Below, piece after piece: positions 35,456 to 46,100 of a DNA stretch of 64,000 nt. How positions within the stretch are numbered: the first letter of the stretch is position 1; every line of letters begins with the position of its first letter. Source of the stretch: Denitrificimonas caeni (GTDB taxonomy: Bacteria > Pseudomonadota > Gammaproteobacteria > Pseudomonadales > Pseudomonadaceae). The notes under the pieces are model-generated. The model was not told where the DNA came from. It saw nothing but the letters and a program-made list of their open reading frames with translations, and did no database searches. A program made the translations under genes and the position numbers. The DNA is taken from contig NZ_CAJHOA010000001.1 of the NCBI RefSeq assembly GCF_905120345.1, positions 558,001 to 622,000 of the forward strand. Direction: 5' to 3'.

Positions 35456-36805
35456 TCAACCCGTCTCAGCATCACAACACCTTCTAAACGCTAACACGCC
35501 AGCATCGCCCAACTCAGAAAAATGCCAAGTCACGCTCAAGGCCTGCACCTGAGGATGACTTAAGGCAGGCACATTAGCTAGGGCAACCGGCTGCTCGGCA
35601 ACAAATAGTAGCGGCAAACGCGCACGGACAAAAGTTGGCACGGCCTGCTCTTGCAATAAGCGTTTCAAATCACGATGCCCGCGCCCTTCGATAAAAAAAC
35701 GTTCAGCGCCTTGGCGGTAGCGTACTTGTAACGGCGTCGTCACCTCACCACTGACCAGCAAATCACCATTATCTGGTAAAGAGTAACGCCCAGCAGCCGT
35801 AATGGTCAAAGCCAATGCCGGCGCTGTTCTGAGCCAAAACTCAGCCACCCAGTACAGCCGATTTTGACTGCGCAGCAATGCGCCATTGTGTAAACGCCAT
35901 ATGGGCTGCGCGTCAGCTTGTGCATCACGCAAGGTTTCCCAGCTGATCCAGTGCGCGCTATCAGGCAATAAGGTAAAAGGTGTGAGCCAATAGCGTAAGA
36001 GATTTTTTTGTCGTCCCAGGCTCAACTTGCGCAAACTGTCCATATTCAGGCATGGCACGTTGAGCCAGTCGAGTACAGGCTCTAGCTGCGCCTGCTGTAG
36101 ATCCTCTACTGCTAGCTCATCCAGCAACTGCTGCGCCTCATGCATATGTTGCGCAGTACGCTGCAAGCTCTGCTGCATCGTCGGCCAGCGCGACTGCAAC
36201 GCAGGAATGACTTGACGGCGTAAATAATTACGATCAAATTCATCGCTGGCATTACTGGGATCATCGATCCAACGCAACTGATGCTGTTCGGCATACGCCA
36301 GTAACTGCCGATGACTGATGGTCAGTAGCGGTCGCAATACCTGCCCGCGAGCTAAAGCCCGGGACGCAGGAATGCCACGCAAACCGGTGACACCGGTACC
36401 ACGCATTAAGCGAAATAATAGCGTTTCTGCTTGATCGTCTTGATGCTGCGCCATCAACAACACTTCATCTGTTTGCAAATGCTCTGCAAACGCCGCATAG
36501 CGTGCCTGTCTTGCCGCTTGCTCGATACTGGCGGTCGACTCAACAGCCACTGTAATTACCGTCAACGGCACCTGCAGCGCATCACAAACGCGCTGACAGT
36601 GTGCAGGCCAAGCTTGAGCAGCCGCTTGTAAGCCATGCTCGATATGGATTGCACGTAGCGGCGGCAAGCTCTGCTGTTTTGCAAGCTGCGCTAGCGCATA
36701 AAGCAGCACGGTCGAATCCATACCACCAGAAAAAGCCACGCACAAAGACGAGCTGCTACGCCACGGCTGCAGCATACTCAGAATATGTTGTTGAATATCT
36801 AACAT
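35456..36805 (-). CDS. tilS: tRNA(Ile)-lysidine synthase
   Basis: Modifies C34 of the CAU anticodon of tRNA-Ile2 to lysidine, an essential step for AUA decoding. 449 residues; PP-loop SGGMDS (26-31) near the N-terminus, HHQDD-like AQHQDDQAETLLFRLMRGTG, RPLLTISHRQLLAYA, and a C-terminal TilS domain. An AGGGC lies 8 bases before the ATG. It lies between accA and pyrG on the same strand. Confidence 0.96.
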   Translation of the reverse strand: MLDIQQHILSMLQPWRSSSSLCVAFSGGMDSTVLLYALAQLAKQQSLPPLRAIHIEHGLQAAAQAWPAHCQRVCDALQVPLTVITVAVESTASIEQAARQARYAAFAEHLQTDEVLLMAQHQDDQAETLLFRLMRGTGVTGLRGIPASRALARGQVLRPLLTISHRQLLAYAEQHQLRWIDDPSNASDEFDRNYLRRQVIPALQSRWPTMQQSLQRTAQHMHEAQQLLDELAVEDLQQAQLEPVLDWLNVPCLNMDSLRKLSLGRQKNLLRYWLTPFTLLPDSAHWISWETLRDAQADAQPIWRLHNGALLRSQNRLYWVAEFWLRTAPALALTITAAGRYSLPDNGDLLVSGEVTTPLQVRYRQGAERFFIEGRGHRDLKRLLQEQAVPTFVRARLPLLFVAEQPVALANVPALSHPQVQALSVTWHFSELGDAGVLAFRRCCDAETG

Positions 36806-36888
36806 AAGACACAGCCCTGTGAGTCAGGCTGCAAGGCGTATCCAAGTGAACACTTAGGACACGCCTTAGTGACGGCACGTAATAGCAA

Positions 36889-37839
36889 TTATGCGATACC
36901 AAAACCCATTAGCTTCTCATAACGACGCGCTAACAGCTCATCGGTATCTAACGTTAGCAACTCATCCAGCTGAGTAGTCAAGGTTTCACGAATCGATTCA
37001 ACCGCAGTGGCCACATCACGGTGCGCGCCACCGAGTGGCTCAGCAATCACATGATCAACAATCTTCAATCCCTGTAAGCGCTCAGCAGTAATACCCATGG
37101 CTTCTGCAGCTTCAGGCGCTTTGTCGGCAGTTTTCCACAAAATAGAAGCACAACCTTCTGGAGAAATAACTGCGTAGGTGGCGTACTGCAGCATATTCAG
37201 ACGGTCACATACACCAATCGCCAAGGCTCCACCGGAACCACCCTCACCAATCACGGTAGAAATAATCGGCGTTTTCAGGCGCGACATCACGCGTAAGTTC
37301 CAAGCAATGGCCTCACTCTGACCGCGCTCTTCAGCATCGATACCAGGATACGCACCTGGCGTGTCAATAAAGGTAAAAATCGGCATTTTAAAGCGCTCGG
37401 CCATTTCCATTAAACGGCAGGCTTTACGATAACCTTCAGGACGCGGCATACCAAAGTTACGGCGAACTTTTTCACGCACCGTGCGACCTTTTTGATGACC
37501 AATCACCATCACTGGCTTATCATTAAAACGCGCGACACCACCGACTAAAGCAGCATCATCAGAAAAGTGGCGATCGCCATGCAACTCTTCAAATTCAGTA
37601 AAAAGATGCTCAATGTAGTCCAGTGTATACGGACGCTGCGGATGACGCGCCATGCGAGCAATTTGCCAGCTGGTCAGATTGGAAAAAATACTTTTGGTTA
37701 ACGCATTACTTTTTTCTTGTAAGCGTGAAACTTCGTCACCAATATTTAAATCGTTATCATTACCTACCAAACGTAACTCTTCAATTTTAGCCTGAAGATC
37801 GGCAATGGGCTGTTCAAAATCCAAAAAACTAGGGTTCAT
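36889..37839 (-). CDS. accA: Acetyl-CoA carboxylase carboxyltransferase subunit alpha
   Basis: Half of the carboxyltransferase that makes malonyl-CoA, the first committed step of fatty acid synthesis. 316 residues; [49 protein letters not shown] and [15 protein letters not shown] are family signatures. Start at 37839 ([16 protein letters not shown]) is preferred to an ATG three codons upstream because it matches Pseudomonas AccA and has GGA 8 bases before it. It follows dnaE after 140 bases. Confidence 0.97.
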   Translation of the reverse strand: MNPSFLDFEQPIADLQAKIEELRLVGNDNDLNIGDEVSRLQEKSNALTKSIFSNLTSWQIARMARHPQRPYTLDYIEHLFTEFEELHGDRHFSDDAALVGGVARFNDKPVMVIGHQKGRTVREKVRRNFGMPRPEGYRKACRLMEMAERFKMPIFTFIDTPGAYPGIDAEERGQSEAIAWNLRVMSRLKTPIISTVIGEGGSGGALAIGVCDRLNMLQYATYAVISPEGCASILWKTADKAPEAAEAMGITAERLQGLKIVDHVIAEPLGGAHRDVATAVESIRETLTTQLDELLTLDTDELLARRYEKLMGFGIA

Positions 37840-37979
37840 CAGGGGCATCCATTTTTTCTGTTACGGCGGTCAGGCCGTGTTGCAATATTTAAGGTTGACG
37901 CGAGACTGGCCACGTCAACCACCAAATGTGTTATCTAGCAGAGCCGTACACGACTCGACGCTTTATGAGCGCACTGATA

Positions 37980-40900
37980 CTAGCGATAATGCAAAAAGAC
38001 GTTATCACGACCCAATAGGTCACGTAATGCCAAAATAAGGTCATCCGTCGGCTCAATTTTCCATTCTGGGGAAAACTCTAACAAAGCCTTGGCGCTGTGG
38101 CCGCTATAGTTCATGGTCAACGGGCAAGCGCCTTTATAACGCAATAGTAATGCTTTTAACTGCGTTACGCTGTCACGACTTAAGTCGGTCACAGTGACAT
38201 TCATCCGTAAACTTTGTGCCAAACCGGTCCGTGCTTCTTCTAGACTCATCACCCGCTTCGCGCGCAAACGCAGCCCACCAGAGAAATCATCATGACTGAC
38301 TTCACCCTCGACAACCACCAGCGCATCGGTTTGCAGCAAGGCTTGCGCTTGATTAAAGGCCTCAGCAAATAATGACGCTTCAATCCGCGCGGAGCGATCA
38401 TCGAGGGTAATAAAACCCATCTTGTCGCCTTTTTTGTTACGCATCACTCGCAGGTTAATAATCAAGCCCGCCACGGTTTGCGCGTCACGCGAGGGCCGTA
38501 AATCAATAATACGCTGTCGGGCAAAGCGGCGCACTTCACCTTCATATTCATCAATCGGATGACCGGTCAAATACAAACCTAACGTTTCTTTTTCACCTTT
38601 CAAACGTTCTTTTAATGTCAGCTCACGAGCGTTACGGTACTGCGCATAAATATCCACCTCTTGCTCAGCAAACACATCACCGAATAAATCCATATGCCCG
38701 CTGTCGCGGTTGCGCGCCGCTTGATCAGCGGTTTGAATCGCCTCTTCCAGCGCGGCTAACAGCACGGCACGGTTGCGATCAATACCGGCTTGATACTCTT
38801 TTAACTGATCAGAAAAATACGGCCCCATACGATCTAAAGCACCGCTACGCACTAAGGCATCAAAGGTACGTTTATTAATACGCTTGAGATCCATACGTGC
38901 ACAAAAATCAAATAAGTCTTTAAACGGCGCATCACCACGAGCACTGACGATGGCTTCAACTGGGCCTTCACCCACGCCTTTAATCGCGCCTAAGCCATAC
39001 ACCACATGGCCCTCGTCATTCACGGTAAATTTGTATTCCGACTGATTGACATCCGGCGCGACAATGCGCAATTTCATATTGCGGCACTCTTCGACCAGAA
39101 TCACCACTTTATCGGTATTATCCATGTCCGCCGAGAGCACTGCCGCCATAAACTGCGCGGGGTAGTGATGTTTGAGCCAAGCGGTTTGATAAGACACCAA
39201 GCCATAGGCGGCTGAGTGTGACTTGTTAAAACCATAGCCGGCGAACTTCTCCACCAGATCAAAAATATTACCGGCTAGGTCTGCATCAATATTGTTATTT
39301 TTGCAGCCTTCAATAAACCCGCCACGCTGCTTGGCCATTTCCTCAGGTTTCTTTTTACCCATCGCTCGGCGCAGCATATCCGCGCCACCCAGCGTATAGC
39401 CGGCCATCACCTGAGCAATTTGCATGACCTGTTCTTGGTACAAAATAATCCCGTAAGTGGGGGCCAGAACCGGTTTTAAGCCTTCGTATTGATAATCAGA
39501 GTGCGGGTAAGCCAGCTCAGCACGACCGTGTTTACGGTTGATAAAGTCATCAACCATGCCCGATTGCAACGGCCCCGGACGGAACAAAGCAACCAAAGCG
39601 ATCAGGTCTTCTAAGCAGTCAGGTTTGAGCTTTTTAATCAGCTCTTTCATGCCGCGTGACTCAAGCTGGAACACTGCGGTGGTTTCCGCACGCTGCAGCA
39701 TTTGGTAGGTGCCTTTATCGTCCAGCGGGATAAAGTCAATATCCAGTGGCGGCTCATCAACCTTAGCGCGATCGCGGTTAATATTTTCCAGCGCCCACTT
39801 AATAATGGTCAGCGTACGCAGGCCCAAGAAGTCAAATTTGACTAGACCCGCGGCTTCCACATCATCTTTATCGAACTGGGTGACCAGGCCACCGCCCTCT
39901 TCATCGCAAGAAATCGGTGAAAAGTCAGTCAGCTTGGTGGGGGCAATCACCACACCGCCGGCGTGCTTACCGGTACCACGGGTAATCCCTTCCAGCTTCA
40001 GCGCCATTTCCCAAATTTCAGCCGCTTCTTCGTCAGTTGATAAGAAGTCACGCAACGGCTCTTCTGCCTCGAAGGCTTTGTTCAGGGTCATGCCCACTTC
40101 AAAGGGGATCATTTTTGATAAACGATCAGCGAGACCATAGGCCTTCCCTTGTACCCGTGCTACATCACGTACCACAGCCTTAGCCGCCATAGTACCAAAG
40201 GTGATAATTTGACTGACCGCCTCACGCCCGTAAGTATTGGCGACATAATCAATCACCCGATCACGACCATCCATGCAAAAGTCGACGTCAAAGTCAGGCA
40301 TCGAGACCCGCTCAGGGTTGAGGAAACGCTCAAACAGCAAATCATAGAGCAAGGGATCAAGGTTGGTAATATGCAGCACATAGGCGACTAAACTACCGGC
40401 TCCCGAGCCACGGCCGGGGCCAACAGGCACACCATTATTTTTCGCCCAATGAATAAAATCCATTACGATTAAGAAATAACCGGGAAAGCCCATCTGGATA
40501 ATAATATCCAACTCAAAATTCAAACGGTCATCATAGACTTTACGTTGAGCCTCGTAGTCGGGCGTATCTTTTGGCAACGTCACCGACAATCGCTCGTCCA
40601 ATCCGTCAAAGGAGACTTTGCGTAAGTAATCGTCAATGGTCATGCCTTCCGGCACGGGAAAGTCAGGCAAAAAGTGCGTACCCAACTGCACTTCAATATT
40701 GCAGCGTTTAGCAATTTCAACAGTATTGGCGAGAGCTTCAGGTAGATCAGCAAACAGCTCAGCCATTTCTTCTGGCGTTTTTAAATATTGCTGCTCAGAA
40801 TAAATACGTGGCCGACGCGGATCATCTAAGGCGCGCCCCTCGCCAATACAGACGCGCGTTTCATGCGCGGCATAATCCTCTTGCTTTAAAAAGCGTACAT

Positions 40901-41498
40901 CATTGGTGGCCACCACAGGGACGCCGGTGTCTGTCGCTAAAGCGACCGCAGCATGCAGGTATTCTTCATCATTCGGGCGTTGAGTGCGTTGCAACTCTAA
41001 GTAAAAGCGATGACTAAAAACACTTTGCCATTCAGCCAGTAACCGCTCAGCTTTCTGCGTCTCACCCTCTAGCAGTGCTAAACCGATCTCGCCATCTTTG
41101 GCACCGGACAAAGCAATTAAACCCTGCGCCGATTGTTTGAGCCAATCGCGTTGCAAAATTGCTAAACCATTATGCTGACCTTGAGTAAAACCTAAGGAAA
41201 TCAACTCAGTCAGGTTACGATAACCTTGTGGCGTCATCACCAGCAAGGTCATACGGGTCAGCGGGCCCTCCTCGTCAGCACTGGCCAACCAAATATCCGC
41301 GCCACAAATCGGTTTAACCCCACCTTTTTGCGCCGAGGTATAAAACTTCACCAAGGAACTCATATTGCTTTGGTCAGTTACCGCGACAGCGGGCATGCCT
41401 GCATCACTTACCGCTTTAATCAGAGGTTTGATGCGTACCAAGCCATCAACCAATGAAAACTCGCTGTGTACCCGTAAATGAACAAATGATGCAGACAT
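37980..41498 (-). CDS. dnaE: DNA polymerase III subunit alpha
   Basis: Replicative polymerase catalytic subunit, 1172 residues, the usual length. N-terminal PHP domain (HLRVHSEFSLVDGLV), polymerase palm with catalytic aspartates D402 and D404 in PDFDVDFCMDGRD, the GPGRGSGAGSLVAY motif, and C-terminal OB domain (VAGLIINLRVMRNKKGDKMG). It encodes no proofreading exonuclease, as expected. The usual upstream neighbours in Pseudomonas (lpxB-rnhB) are absent; purC lies upstream instead. Confidence 0.98.
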   Translation of the reverse strand: MSASFVHLRVHSEFSLVDGLVRIKPLIKAVSDAGMPAVAVTDQSNMSSLVKFYTSAQKGGVKPICGADIWLASADEEGPLTRMTLLVMTPQGYRNLTELISLGFTQGQHNGLAILQRDWLKQSAQGLIALSGAKDGEIGLALLEGETQKAERLLAEWQSVFSHRFYLELQRTQRPNDEEYLHAAVALATDTGVPVVATNDVRFLKQEDYAAHETRVCIGEGRALDDPRRPRIYSEQQYLKTPEEMAELFADLPEALANTVEIAKRCNIEVQLGTHFLPDFPVPEGMTIDDYLRKVSFDGLDERLSVTLPKDTPDYEAQRKVYDDRLNFELDIIIQMGFPGYFLIVMDFIHWAKNNGVPVGPGRGSGAGSLVAYVLHITNLDPLLYDLLFERFLNPERVSMPDFDVDFCMDGRDRVIDYVANTYGREAVSQIITFGTMAAKAVVRDVARVQGKAYGLADRLSKMIPFEVGMTLNKAFEAEEPLRDFLSTDEEAAEIWEMALKLEGITRGTGKHAGGVVIAPTKLTDFSPISCDEEGGGLVTQFDKDDVEAAGLVKFDFLGLRTLTIIKWALENINRDRAKVDEPPLDIDFIPLDDKGTYQMLQRAETTAVFQLESRGMKELIKKLKPDCLEDLIALVALFRPGPLQSGMVDDFINRKHGRAELAYPHSDYQYEGLKPVLAPTYGIILYQEQVMQIAQVMAGYTLGGADMLRRAMGKKKPEEMAKQRGGFIEGCKNNNIDADLAGNIFDLVEKFAGYGFNKSHSAAYGLVSYQTAWLKHHYPAQFMAAVLSADMDNTDKVVILVEECRNMKLRIVAPDVNQSEYKFTVNDEGHVVYGLGAIKGVGEGPVEAIVSARGDAPFKDLFDFCARMDLKRINKRTFDALVRSGALDRMGPYFSDQLKEYQAGIDRNRAVLLAALEEAIQTADQAARNRDSGHMDLFGDVFAEQEVDIYAQYRNARELTLKERLKGEKETLGLYLTGHPIDEYEGEVRRFARQRIIDLRPSRDAQTVAGLIINLRVMRNKKGDKMGFITLDDRSARIEASLFAEAFNQAQALLQTDALVVVEGEVSHDDFSGGLRLRAKRVMSLEEARTGLAQSLRMNVTVTDLSRDSVTQLKALLLRYKGACPLTMNYSGHSAKALLEFSPEWKIEPTDDLILALRDLLGRDNVFLHYR

Positions 41499-41556
41499 GA
41501 AGCAACCTTTTCTTAACCGACAAATAACAACTTAAACGCGTTAACCAGCCTGCATT

Positions 41557-42426
41557 TTACTGGGTCAAACGCAGTAAAGCCTCACGGTATTTATCCGCGG
41601 TTTTTTGCGCAACATCATCAGGAATCGCAGGGGCTGGCGACTCTTTATCCCAACCGCTGTTTTCCAACCAATCGCGTACAAACTGCTTATCAAAACTGGG
41701 TGGATTAGTCCCCACTTGATAGCTGTCAGCTGGCCAGAAACGACTCGAGTCAGGCGTCAGTACCTCATCCATTAACGTCAGAGTGCCGTCCGCATCCAAG
41801 CCAAACTCAAATTTGGTATCAGCAATAATAATACCGCGGGTTGCCGCATATTCGACTGCGGCTTTATATAAGGCAATCGAAGCATCACGCACCCGATTGG
41901 CTAAATCCTCACCAATAATCGCGGCGCATTGCGCAAAACTGATGTTTTCATCATGATCACCCACTTCAGCTTTCGTCGATGGCGTGAAAATAGGCTCTGG
42001 CAACTTCTGTGCTTCTTGCAAACCAGCAGGTAACTGAATACCACACACGGTGCCGCTACGCTGATATTCCTTCCAGCCTGAACCCACTAAATAACCGCGC
42101 ACAATCGCTTCTACAGCAACAGGTTTAAGGCGCTTAGCAACTACCGCACGACCTTCAACCAAGGGCAACTCCTGTGCACTGATCACATCAGCCACCTGAT
42201 CACCAGTAAAGTGGTTAGGGATAATATTAGCGAGCTTATCGAACCAAAAGTTGGAAATCTCAGTGAGTATTTTGCCTTTATCTGGAATCGGCTGCTCCAA
42301 AATCACATCAAATGCAGACAAACGATCGCTAGCGACCATTAGCATCCGTTGTGCATCAATTTCATAGAGGTCACGAACTTTGCCTGAATACAGTTTTTTA
42401 AGGCTTAGTTGAGGCTGGGTGCTCAT
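41557..42426 (-). CDS. purC: Phosphoribosylaminoimidazole-succinocarboxamide synthase, long form
   Basis: Joins CAIR and aspartate with ATP to make SAICAR in purine synthesis. The 289-residue protein starts [13 protein letters not shown] and has [36 protein letters not shown] and [16 protein letters not shown], which are features of the long SAICAR synthetase form found in betaproteobacteria and fungi. P. aeruginosa and E. coli carry the short form (about 236 residues) with a different N-terminal pattern. The place next to bamC and dapA is the normal Pseudomonas purC site, so the gene looks like an in-place replacement. A strong hairpin ends 24 bases upstream of its start. Confidence 0.95.
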   Translation of the reverse strand: MSTQPQLSLKKLYSGKVRDLYEIDAQRMLMVASDRLSAFDVILEQPIPDKGKILTEISNFWFDKLANIIPNHFTGDQVADVISAQELPLVEGRAVVAKRLKPVAVEAIVRGYLVGSGWKEYQRSGTVCGIQLPAGLQEAQKLPEPIFTPSTKAEVGDHDENISFAQCAAIIGEDLANRVRDASIALYKAAVEYAATRGIIIADTKFEFGLDADGTLTLMDEVLTPDSSRFWPADSYQVGTNPPSFDKQFVRDWLENSGWDKESPAPAIPDDVAQKTADKYREALLRLTQ

Positions 42427-42440
42427 TGCAAAAATCCTAT

Positions 42441-42483
42441 GGTTAAAAGCACAGCAGGCGAAATCAAAGTTTCGCCTGCTGTG
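42441..42483 (-). terminator. Strong hairpin between bamC and purC
   Basis: A perfect 14-bp stem (42450-42463 with 42470-42483) with a six-base loop; on the minus strand it is followed by GCTTTTAACC. It fits a terminator for the dapA-bamC transcript, yet the purC start codon is only 24 bases further on, so it may also act as an attenuator or leader structure for purC. Confidence 0.7.
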
Positions 42484-42501
42484 TCATTGAGGTGCGTGAA
42501 A

Positions 42502-43602
42502 CTAGTCTAAATGAGTACGTAATTGTTCCAGGATACGCAGGCTGATATCGGCCGGCGCTAACGTATCTAAGTCACGTTCAACGTTAACAAACACCTGCTG
42601 ATTAATCGCAGTTAAGCGAACGATATAGCGCTCTTTACTGACTGTTTCTGCAGTTTTCTTCTTCGAACTAAATAGACGTTTGAAGAACCCTGGCTCATCT
42701 TGCTTAGCACCTTGGGCCAAATCAATATAATACAGACCTGTGCTGCGATTAAGGTCAACAACGCCAATATCAGCAGCCTCTAATGCTCGGCCTACACTTG
42801 ACCATGCCCGCTCAAAGCTCGCATCTAGACGCAACACTTGAGCGCCATTACCACCATCGACTAAAGTCACACGCTTGGGCGTATCGTAGGTTTTACTGGC
42901 TAGCAAAGAAAAGGAATCGCCTTTTTCATTGCGCTTTTCCAAGTAACCATTCAGCTCACTTAACAAGCCGTCAGCCTCAGCAGCTGTGACTGTGTTACTG
43001 CTCCAAGCAGCATCCATGGTACTTGTCGTACTACGTTGTGCTTGGTCGATAAATACCTCACTGCTATTACGCTGCACACCGGGTTCAATGCGCACGCGAA
43101 AGCGGGTCTGCAGATCACTCGGCGCACTGCCCCAGACCTGGCGCACCAAGCTCGTATTTAACTCACTAGCGGCTTGCCACTCGGTGGTAAATTCACCAAG
43201 GTGTGGACGCTCGTCTGCAATTTTAAAGCCATTGTCTTCAAAAAACTGCTGTGCAACCGGCCATACTTGGGCAGGAATACGTTGCGCCACAACCCAGCTC
43301 AATGGGCCGCTTTTTTGTACGCTAAAGTCACCTGAGTACGCACTGACTGGCAATGACTCAGGACGCGGCACTTTGTACTCAGCAACAGCTGCTGCAGAAG
43401 CGATACGATGCGGAATCGGCAACAAAGGGTCAAGATGTTTGACCTGTACACCCTCCGGCAACTGCATTGCAGGTGTCGGACGAGCATCAAGGTAGTCACC
43501 ACCACGGTCGCGAAAATAGCCTTCTTTACCCCACAACAAACCACAGCCTGTTAGGCTGCTAGCAGAGACTGCTAACAAACATATTCCAGCAAATCGCTTC
43601 AT
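42502..43602 (-). CDS. bamC: Outer membrane protein assembly factor BamC
   Basis: Lipoprotein of the BAM complex that inserts beta-barrel proteins. 366 residues; signal peptide with lipobox LTGC (C20), an unstructured N-terminal stretch ([17 protein letters not shown] and LPIPHRIAS) and two helix-grip domains (about 90-210 and 250-360). The conserved early DYL and the dapA-bamC order support the name (nlpB in older work). It follows dapA by 18 bases. Confidence 0.93.
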   Translation of the reverse strand: MKRFAGICLLAVSASSLTGCGLLWGKEGYFRDRGGDYLDARPTPAMQLPEGVQVKHLDPLLPIPHRIASAAAVAEYKVPRPESLPVSAYSGDFSVQKSGPLSWVVAQRIPAQVWPVAQQFFEDNGFKIADERPHLGEFTTEWQAASELNTSLVRQVWGSAPSDLQTRFRVRIEPGVQRNSSEVFIDQAQRSTTSTMDAAWSSNTVTAAEADGLLSELNGYLEKRNEKGDSFSLLASKTYDTPKRVTLVDGGNGAQVLRLDASFERAWSSVGRALEAADIGVVDLNRSTGLYYIDLAQGAKQDEPGFFKRLFSSKKKTAETVSKERYIVRLTAINQQVFVNVERDLDTLAPADISLRILEQLRTHLD

Positions 43603-43620
43603 GCGTTTTAAAACCTCAGA

Positions 43621-44499
43621 TTAATTCAAAATACCGGACTGACGCATGGCCTGGCGTAAAGTGTCATGGTACTGCTCGCTAAACCATGTCAGTGGCAGAC
43701 GAATACCGGCTTGAATCAAGCCCATCTCATACAGCGCCCACTTCACTGGGATTGGATTGGCTTCTAAAAATAAATTGATATGCAGTGGCATCAGTCGGTC
43801 ATTGATGGCTTTAGCAGTGACCTCATCACCTGCCATCGCCGCTTTGCATAAGTCAGACATCGCGCGCGGCGCAATATTTGCAGTGACAGAAATATTCCCT
43901 TTACCACCAGCCAACATCAACTCATACGCTGTTGCATCATCGCCTGAATAGACATAAAAATCGCTGGAAACGCGAGCAATAATATCTTTGGCGCGAGCAA
44001 TATCACCGGTTGCTTCTTTAATGCCAATGATATTTGACACTTCAGACAAGCGTACTACGGTATCAGGCAACATATCGCACACGGTACGACCGGGTACGTT
44101 ATATAAGATTTGTGGAATGGCGACGGCTTCAGCAATGTGTTTAAAGTGCTGATAAAGACCTTCTTGAGTAGGCTTATTGTAATACGGCGTGACCAATAAG
44201 CAGGCGTCAGCACCCACGCTTTTTGCATTACGCGTCAACTCAACCGCTTCACGCGTGCAGTTTGCCCCTGTACCGGCAATCACTGGAATACGCCCATTGA
44301 CCTGCTCGATAACACGACGTATCACTTCAACATGTTCTTCAACATTTAAAGTAGCGGACTCACCCGAAGTACCAACCACCACTAAGGCGTCAGTCCCTTC
44401 CTGCAAGTGAAAATCAACAAGCGTAGTCAATGCCTGCCAATCCAGTGCGCCTTGCGCATCCATGGGCGTGACTATTGCGACCATACTGCCCGAAATCAT
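43621..44499 (-). CDS. dapA: 4-hydroxy-tetrahydrodipicolinate synthase
   Basis: First committed step of lysine and diaminopimelate synthesis. 292 residues; [14 protein letters not shown], the tyrosine motif [14 protein letters not shown] and [11 protein letters not shown], and the Schiff-base lysine in GIKEATGD. The ATG at 44499 has AGGAG 7 bases upstream and gives the family N-terminus [13 protein letters not shown]; 21 further open codons upstream are spurious. First gene of the dapA-bamC operon, divergent from gcvR. Confidence 0.97.
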   Translation of the reverse strand: MISGSMVAIVTPMDAQGALDWQALTTLVDFHLQEGTDALVVVGTSGESATLNVEEHVEVIRRVIEQVNGRIPVIAGTGANCTREAVELTRNAKSVGADACLLVTPYYNKPTQEGLYQHFKHIAEAVAIPQILYNVPGRTVCDMLPDTVVRLSEVSNIIGIKEATGDIARAKDIIARVSSDFYVYSGDDATAYELMLAGGKGNISVTANIAPRAMSDLCKAAMAGDEVTAKAINDRLMPLHINLFLEANPIPVKWALYEMGLIQAGIRLPLTWFSEQYHDTLRQAMRQSGILN

Positions 44500-44664
44500 G
44501 CAACCGCTCCTGCCAAAATATAATAGATGGGTAATGTTACTGATGCCTTTGAGCTTGCACAAGCACTGCTCGCGTCTTTGAGCATTCCACTTGTCGCTTC
44601 TTTTCGTTACTCTAGTGCGCTTAGAGGCGTAAAATACGCCAAAATCAACTTTCTGGAATGCTGA

Positions 44665-45222
44665 ATGTCTGTACTACCCTTACGTGAACAATATGTACTG
44701 ATCAGTGCAATAGGGCGTGATCCTCTTGAACTGACTAATATAATTTGCCGTGCTTGCCAAGAAAACCGTTGCTCAGTCGTTAGCAGCCGTTTAACCCGTC
44801 ATGGTCAATATAGCGTATTAACTGTTCAGGCTGGCGGTTCTTGGGATGCATTAGCACGCCTCGAAGGCAGTTTGCCGTCTTTAGCAAAGCGCCATGAGTT
44901 ACAACTGACGCATATTCGTAGTGAGGATGAAGAAGTACGTCCGCAGGCGCTACCCTATATCGTTTATGTCAGCGCACTGTATCGTCCTGACATTCTCGCT
45001 GAACTGTGTCAATTTTTTGCTGATCATGAAATTGGCTTAGAAAACATCACCTACGATACCTATCAAGCACCACAAACTGACACCACCATGCTTAACGCTA
45101 CTATTACTGTAACGCTATTAGCCAGCACACAAATCAATTGGTTGCGCGATCAGTTTTTAGATTTTGCCGATGCGTTGAATCTGGATGCCTTAATCGAGCC
45201 TTGGCGTCCACAAACACCTTAA
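44665..45222 (+). CDS. gcvR: Glycine cleavage system regulator-like, two ACT domains
   Basis: 185-residue cytosolic protein made of two ACT domains (about 8-80 and 92-175) with [20 protein letters not shown] and [21 protein letters not shown]. coli GcvR controls GcvA by protein contact; the Pseudomonas relative occupies the same place beside dapA and bcp, but its target is not shown. No DNA-binding domain is present. A GGA lies 7 bases before the ATG. Confidence 0.88.
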   Translation: MSVLPLREQYVLISAIGRDPLELTNIICRACQENRCSVVSSRLTRHGQYSVLTVQAGGSWDALARLEGSLPSLAKRHELQLTHIRSEDEEVRPQALPYIVYVSALYRPDILAELCQFFADHEIGLENITYDTYQAPQTDTTMLNATITVTLLASTQINWLRDQFLDFADALNLDALIEPWRPQTP

Positions 45223-45238
45223 CGTGCGAGGAACAATA

Positions 45239-45706
45239 ATGCTTAATCAAGCGGTCAATAATTTCACTGCAGCAGCGACCAGTGAAAAAACCATTCAACT
45301 CTCTGATTTAGCCGGGCAACAGGTGGTGTTGTACTTTTACCCTAAAGACAACACACCAGGCTGCACCACTGAAGGACAAGACTTTAGAGATTTACATGAG
45401 CAGTTTGCTGCAGCCAACACCCTTGTATTTGGCATTTCACGCGACAGCTTACGCACCCATGAAAACTTTAAAGCCAAACAAAGTTTCCCATTTGAGTTAA
45501 TCAGCGATCCGCAAGAATCACTGTGCAAGCTGTTTGATGTGATCAAACTGAAGAAGCTCTATGGCAAAGAACATCTGGGCATTGAACGCAGTACTTTCTT
45601 AATCGATCAAGCCGGTGTATTACGTCAAGAATGGCGCAAAGTTAAAGTCGTAGGTCATGTTGCTGAAGTGTTGTCTGCCGCGCAAGCATTGCACGCCAAC
45701 AACTGA
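45239..45706 (+). CDS. bcp: Thioredoxin-dependent peroxiredoxin, Bcp/PrxQ type
   Basis: Reduces hydrogen and organic peroxides. 155 residues; peroxidatic C42 in YPKDNTPGCTTEGQDFRD and a second cysteine C96 in QESLCKLFD. The near resolving cysteine five residues after the peroxidatic one, present in E. coli Bcp, is absent, so C96 is the only candidate resolver. The ATG at 45239 has GAGGA upstream and follows gcvR by 16 bases. Its stop is only 8 bases from the stop of the convergent TusA-like gene. Confidence 0.95.
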   Translation: MLNQAVNNFTAAATSEKTIQLSDLAGQQVVLYFYPKDNTPGCTTEGQDFRDLHEQFAAANTLVFGISRDSLRTHENFKAKQSFPFELISDPQESLCKLFDVIKLKKLYGKEHLGIERSTFLIDQAGVLRQEWRKVKVVGHVAEVLSAAQALHANN

Positions 45707-45714
45707 GTCTAGCG

Positions 45715-45960
45715 TTAGCACTCTTTGCGTAACCAATAGGTAAACACAGCCTGCTCAACCGTTTCATGTAGCAGGCTGTGTCCGGCCAGTTTAGCAAAAG
45801 AACGAAAATCACGCTGAGATCCCGCATCGGTTGCCAATACCTTCAATACACCACCAATTGGCATACTATTAAATGCCAATTTAGCTTTTAGCAAAGGCAT
45901 TGGACAGGTCAAACCACGCGCATCTAACTCTAGATCATACTGTTGCAATAATTTACTCAT
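45715..45960 (-). CDS. TusA/SirA-like sulfur carrier protein
   Basis: An 81-residue TusA-fold protein; the sulfur-accepting cysteine is C19 in LDARGLTCPMPLLKAK (CPxP). In P. aeruginosa the gene at this place (next to bcp and the BepA-like protease) is PA1006, linked to molybdenum cofactor maturation, nitrate reduction and biofilm growth; that role is inferred here from position and family. The ATG at 45960 matches the family start. Divergent from bepA, convergent with bcp. Confidence 0.9.
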   Translation of the reverse strand: MSKLLQQYDLELDARGLTCPMPLLKAKLAFNSMPIGGVLKVLATDAGSQRDFRSFAKLAGHSLLHETVEQAVFTYWLRKEC

Positions 45961-46100
45961 TAAAAAACACCACCTTACCAACGAACATTAGGCCTGACAC
46001 AAGGTCTACGTTGAGCAAGCAATGATTTCACTGGATATCCTTGCTCACTCATCGCGCACATTGTAGCGTATACCACTGTCCAGTCTGCAAAGAGAGTGCT

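Noticed and set aside
42450-42483. PurR operator at purC
   Set aside because: The symmetry has a six-base centre and does not match the 16-base PurR palindrome; a hairpin is the better explanation.
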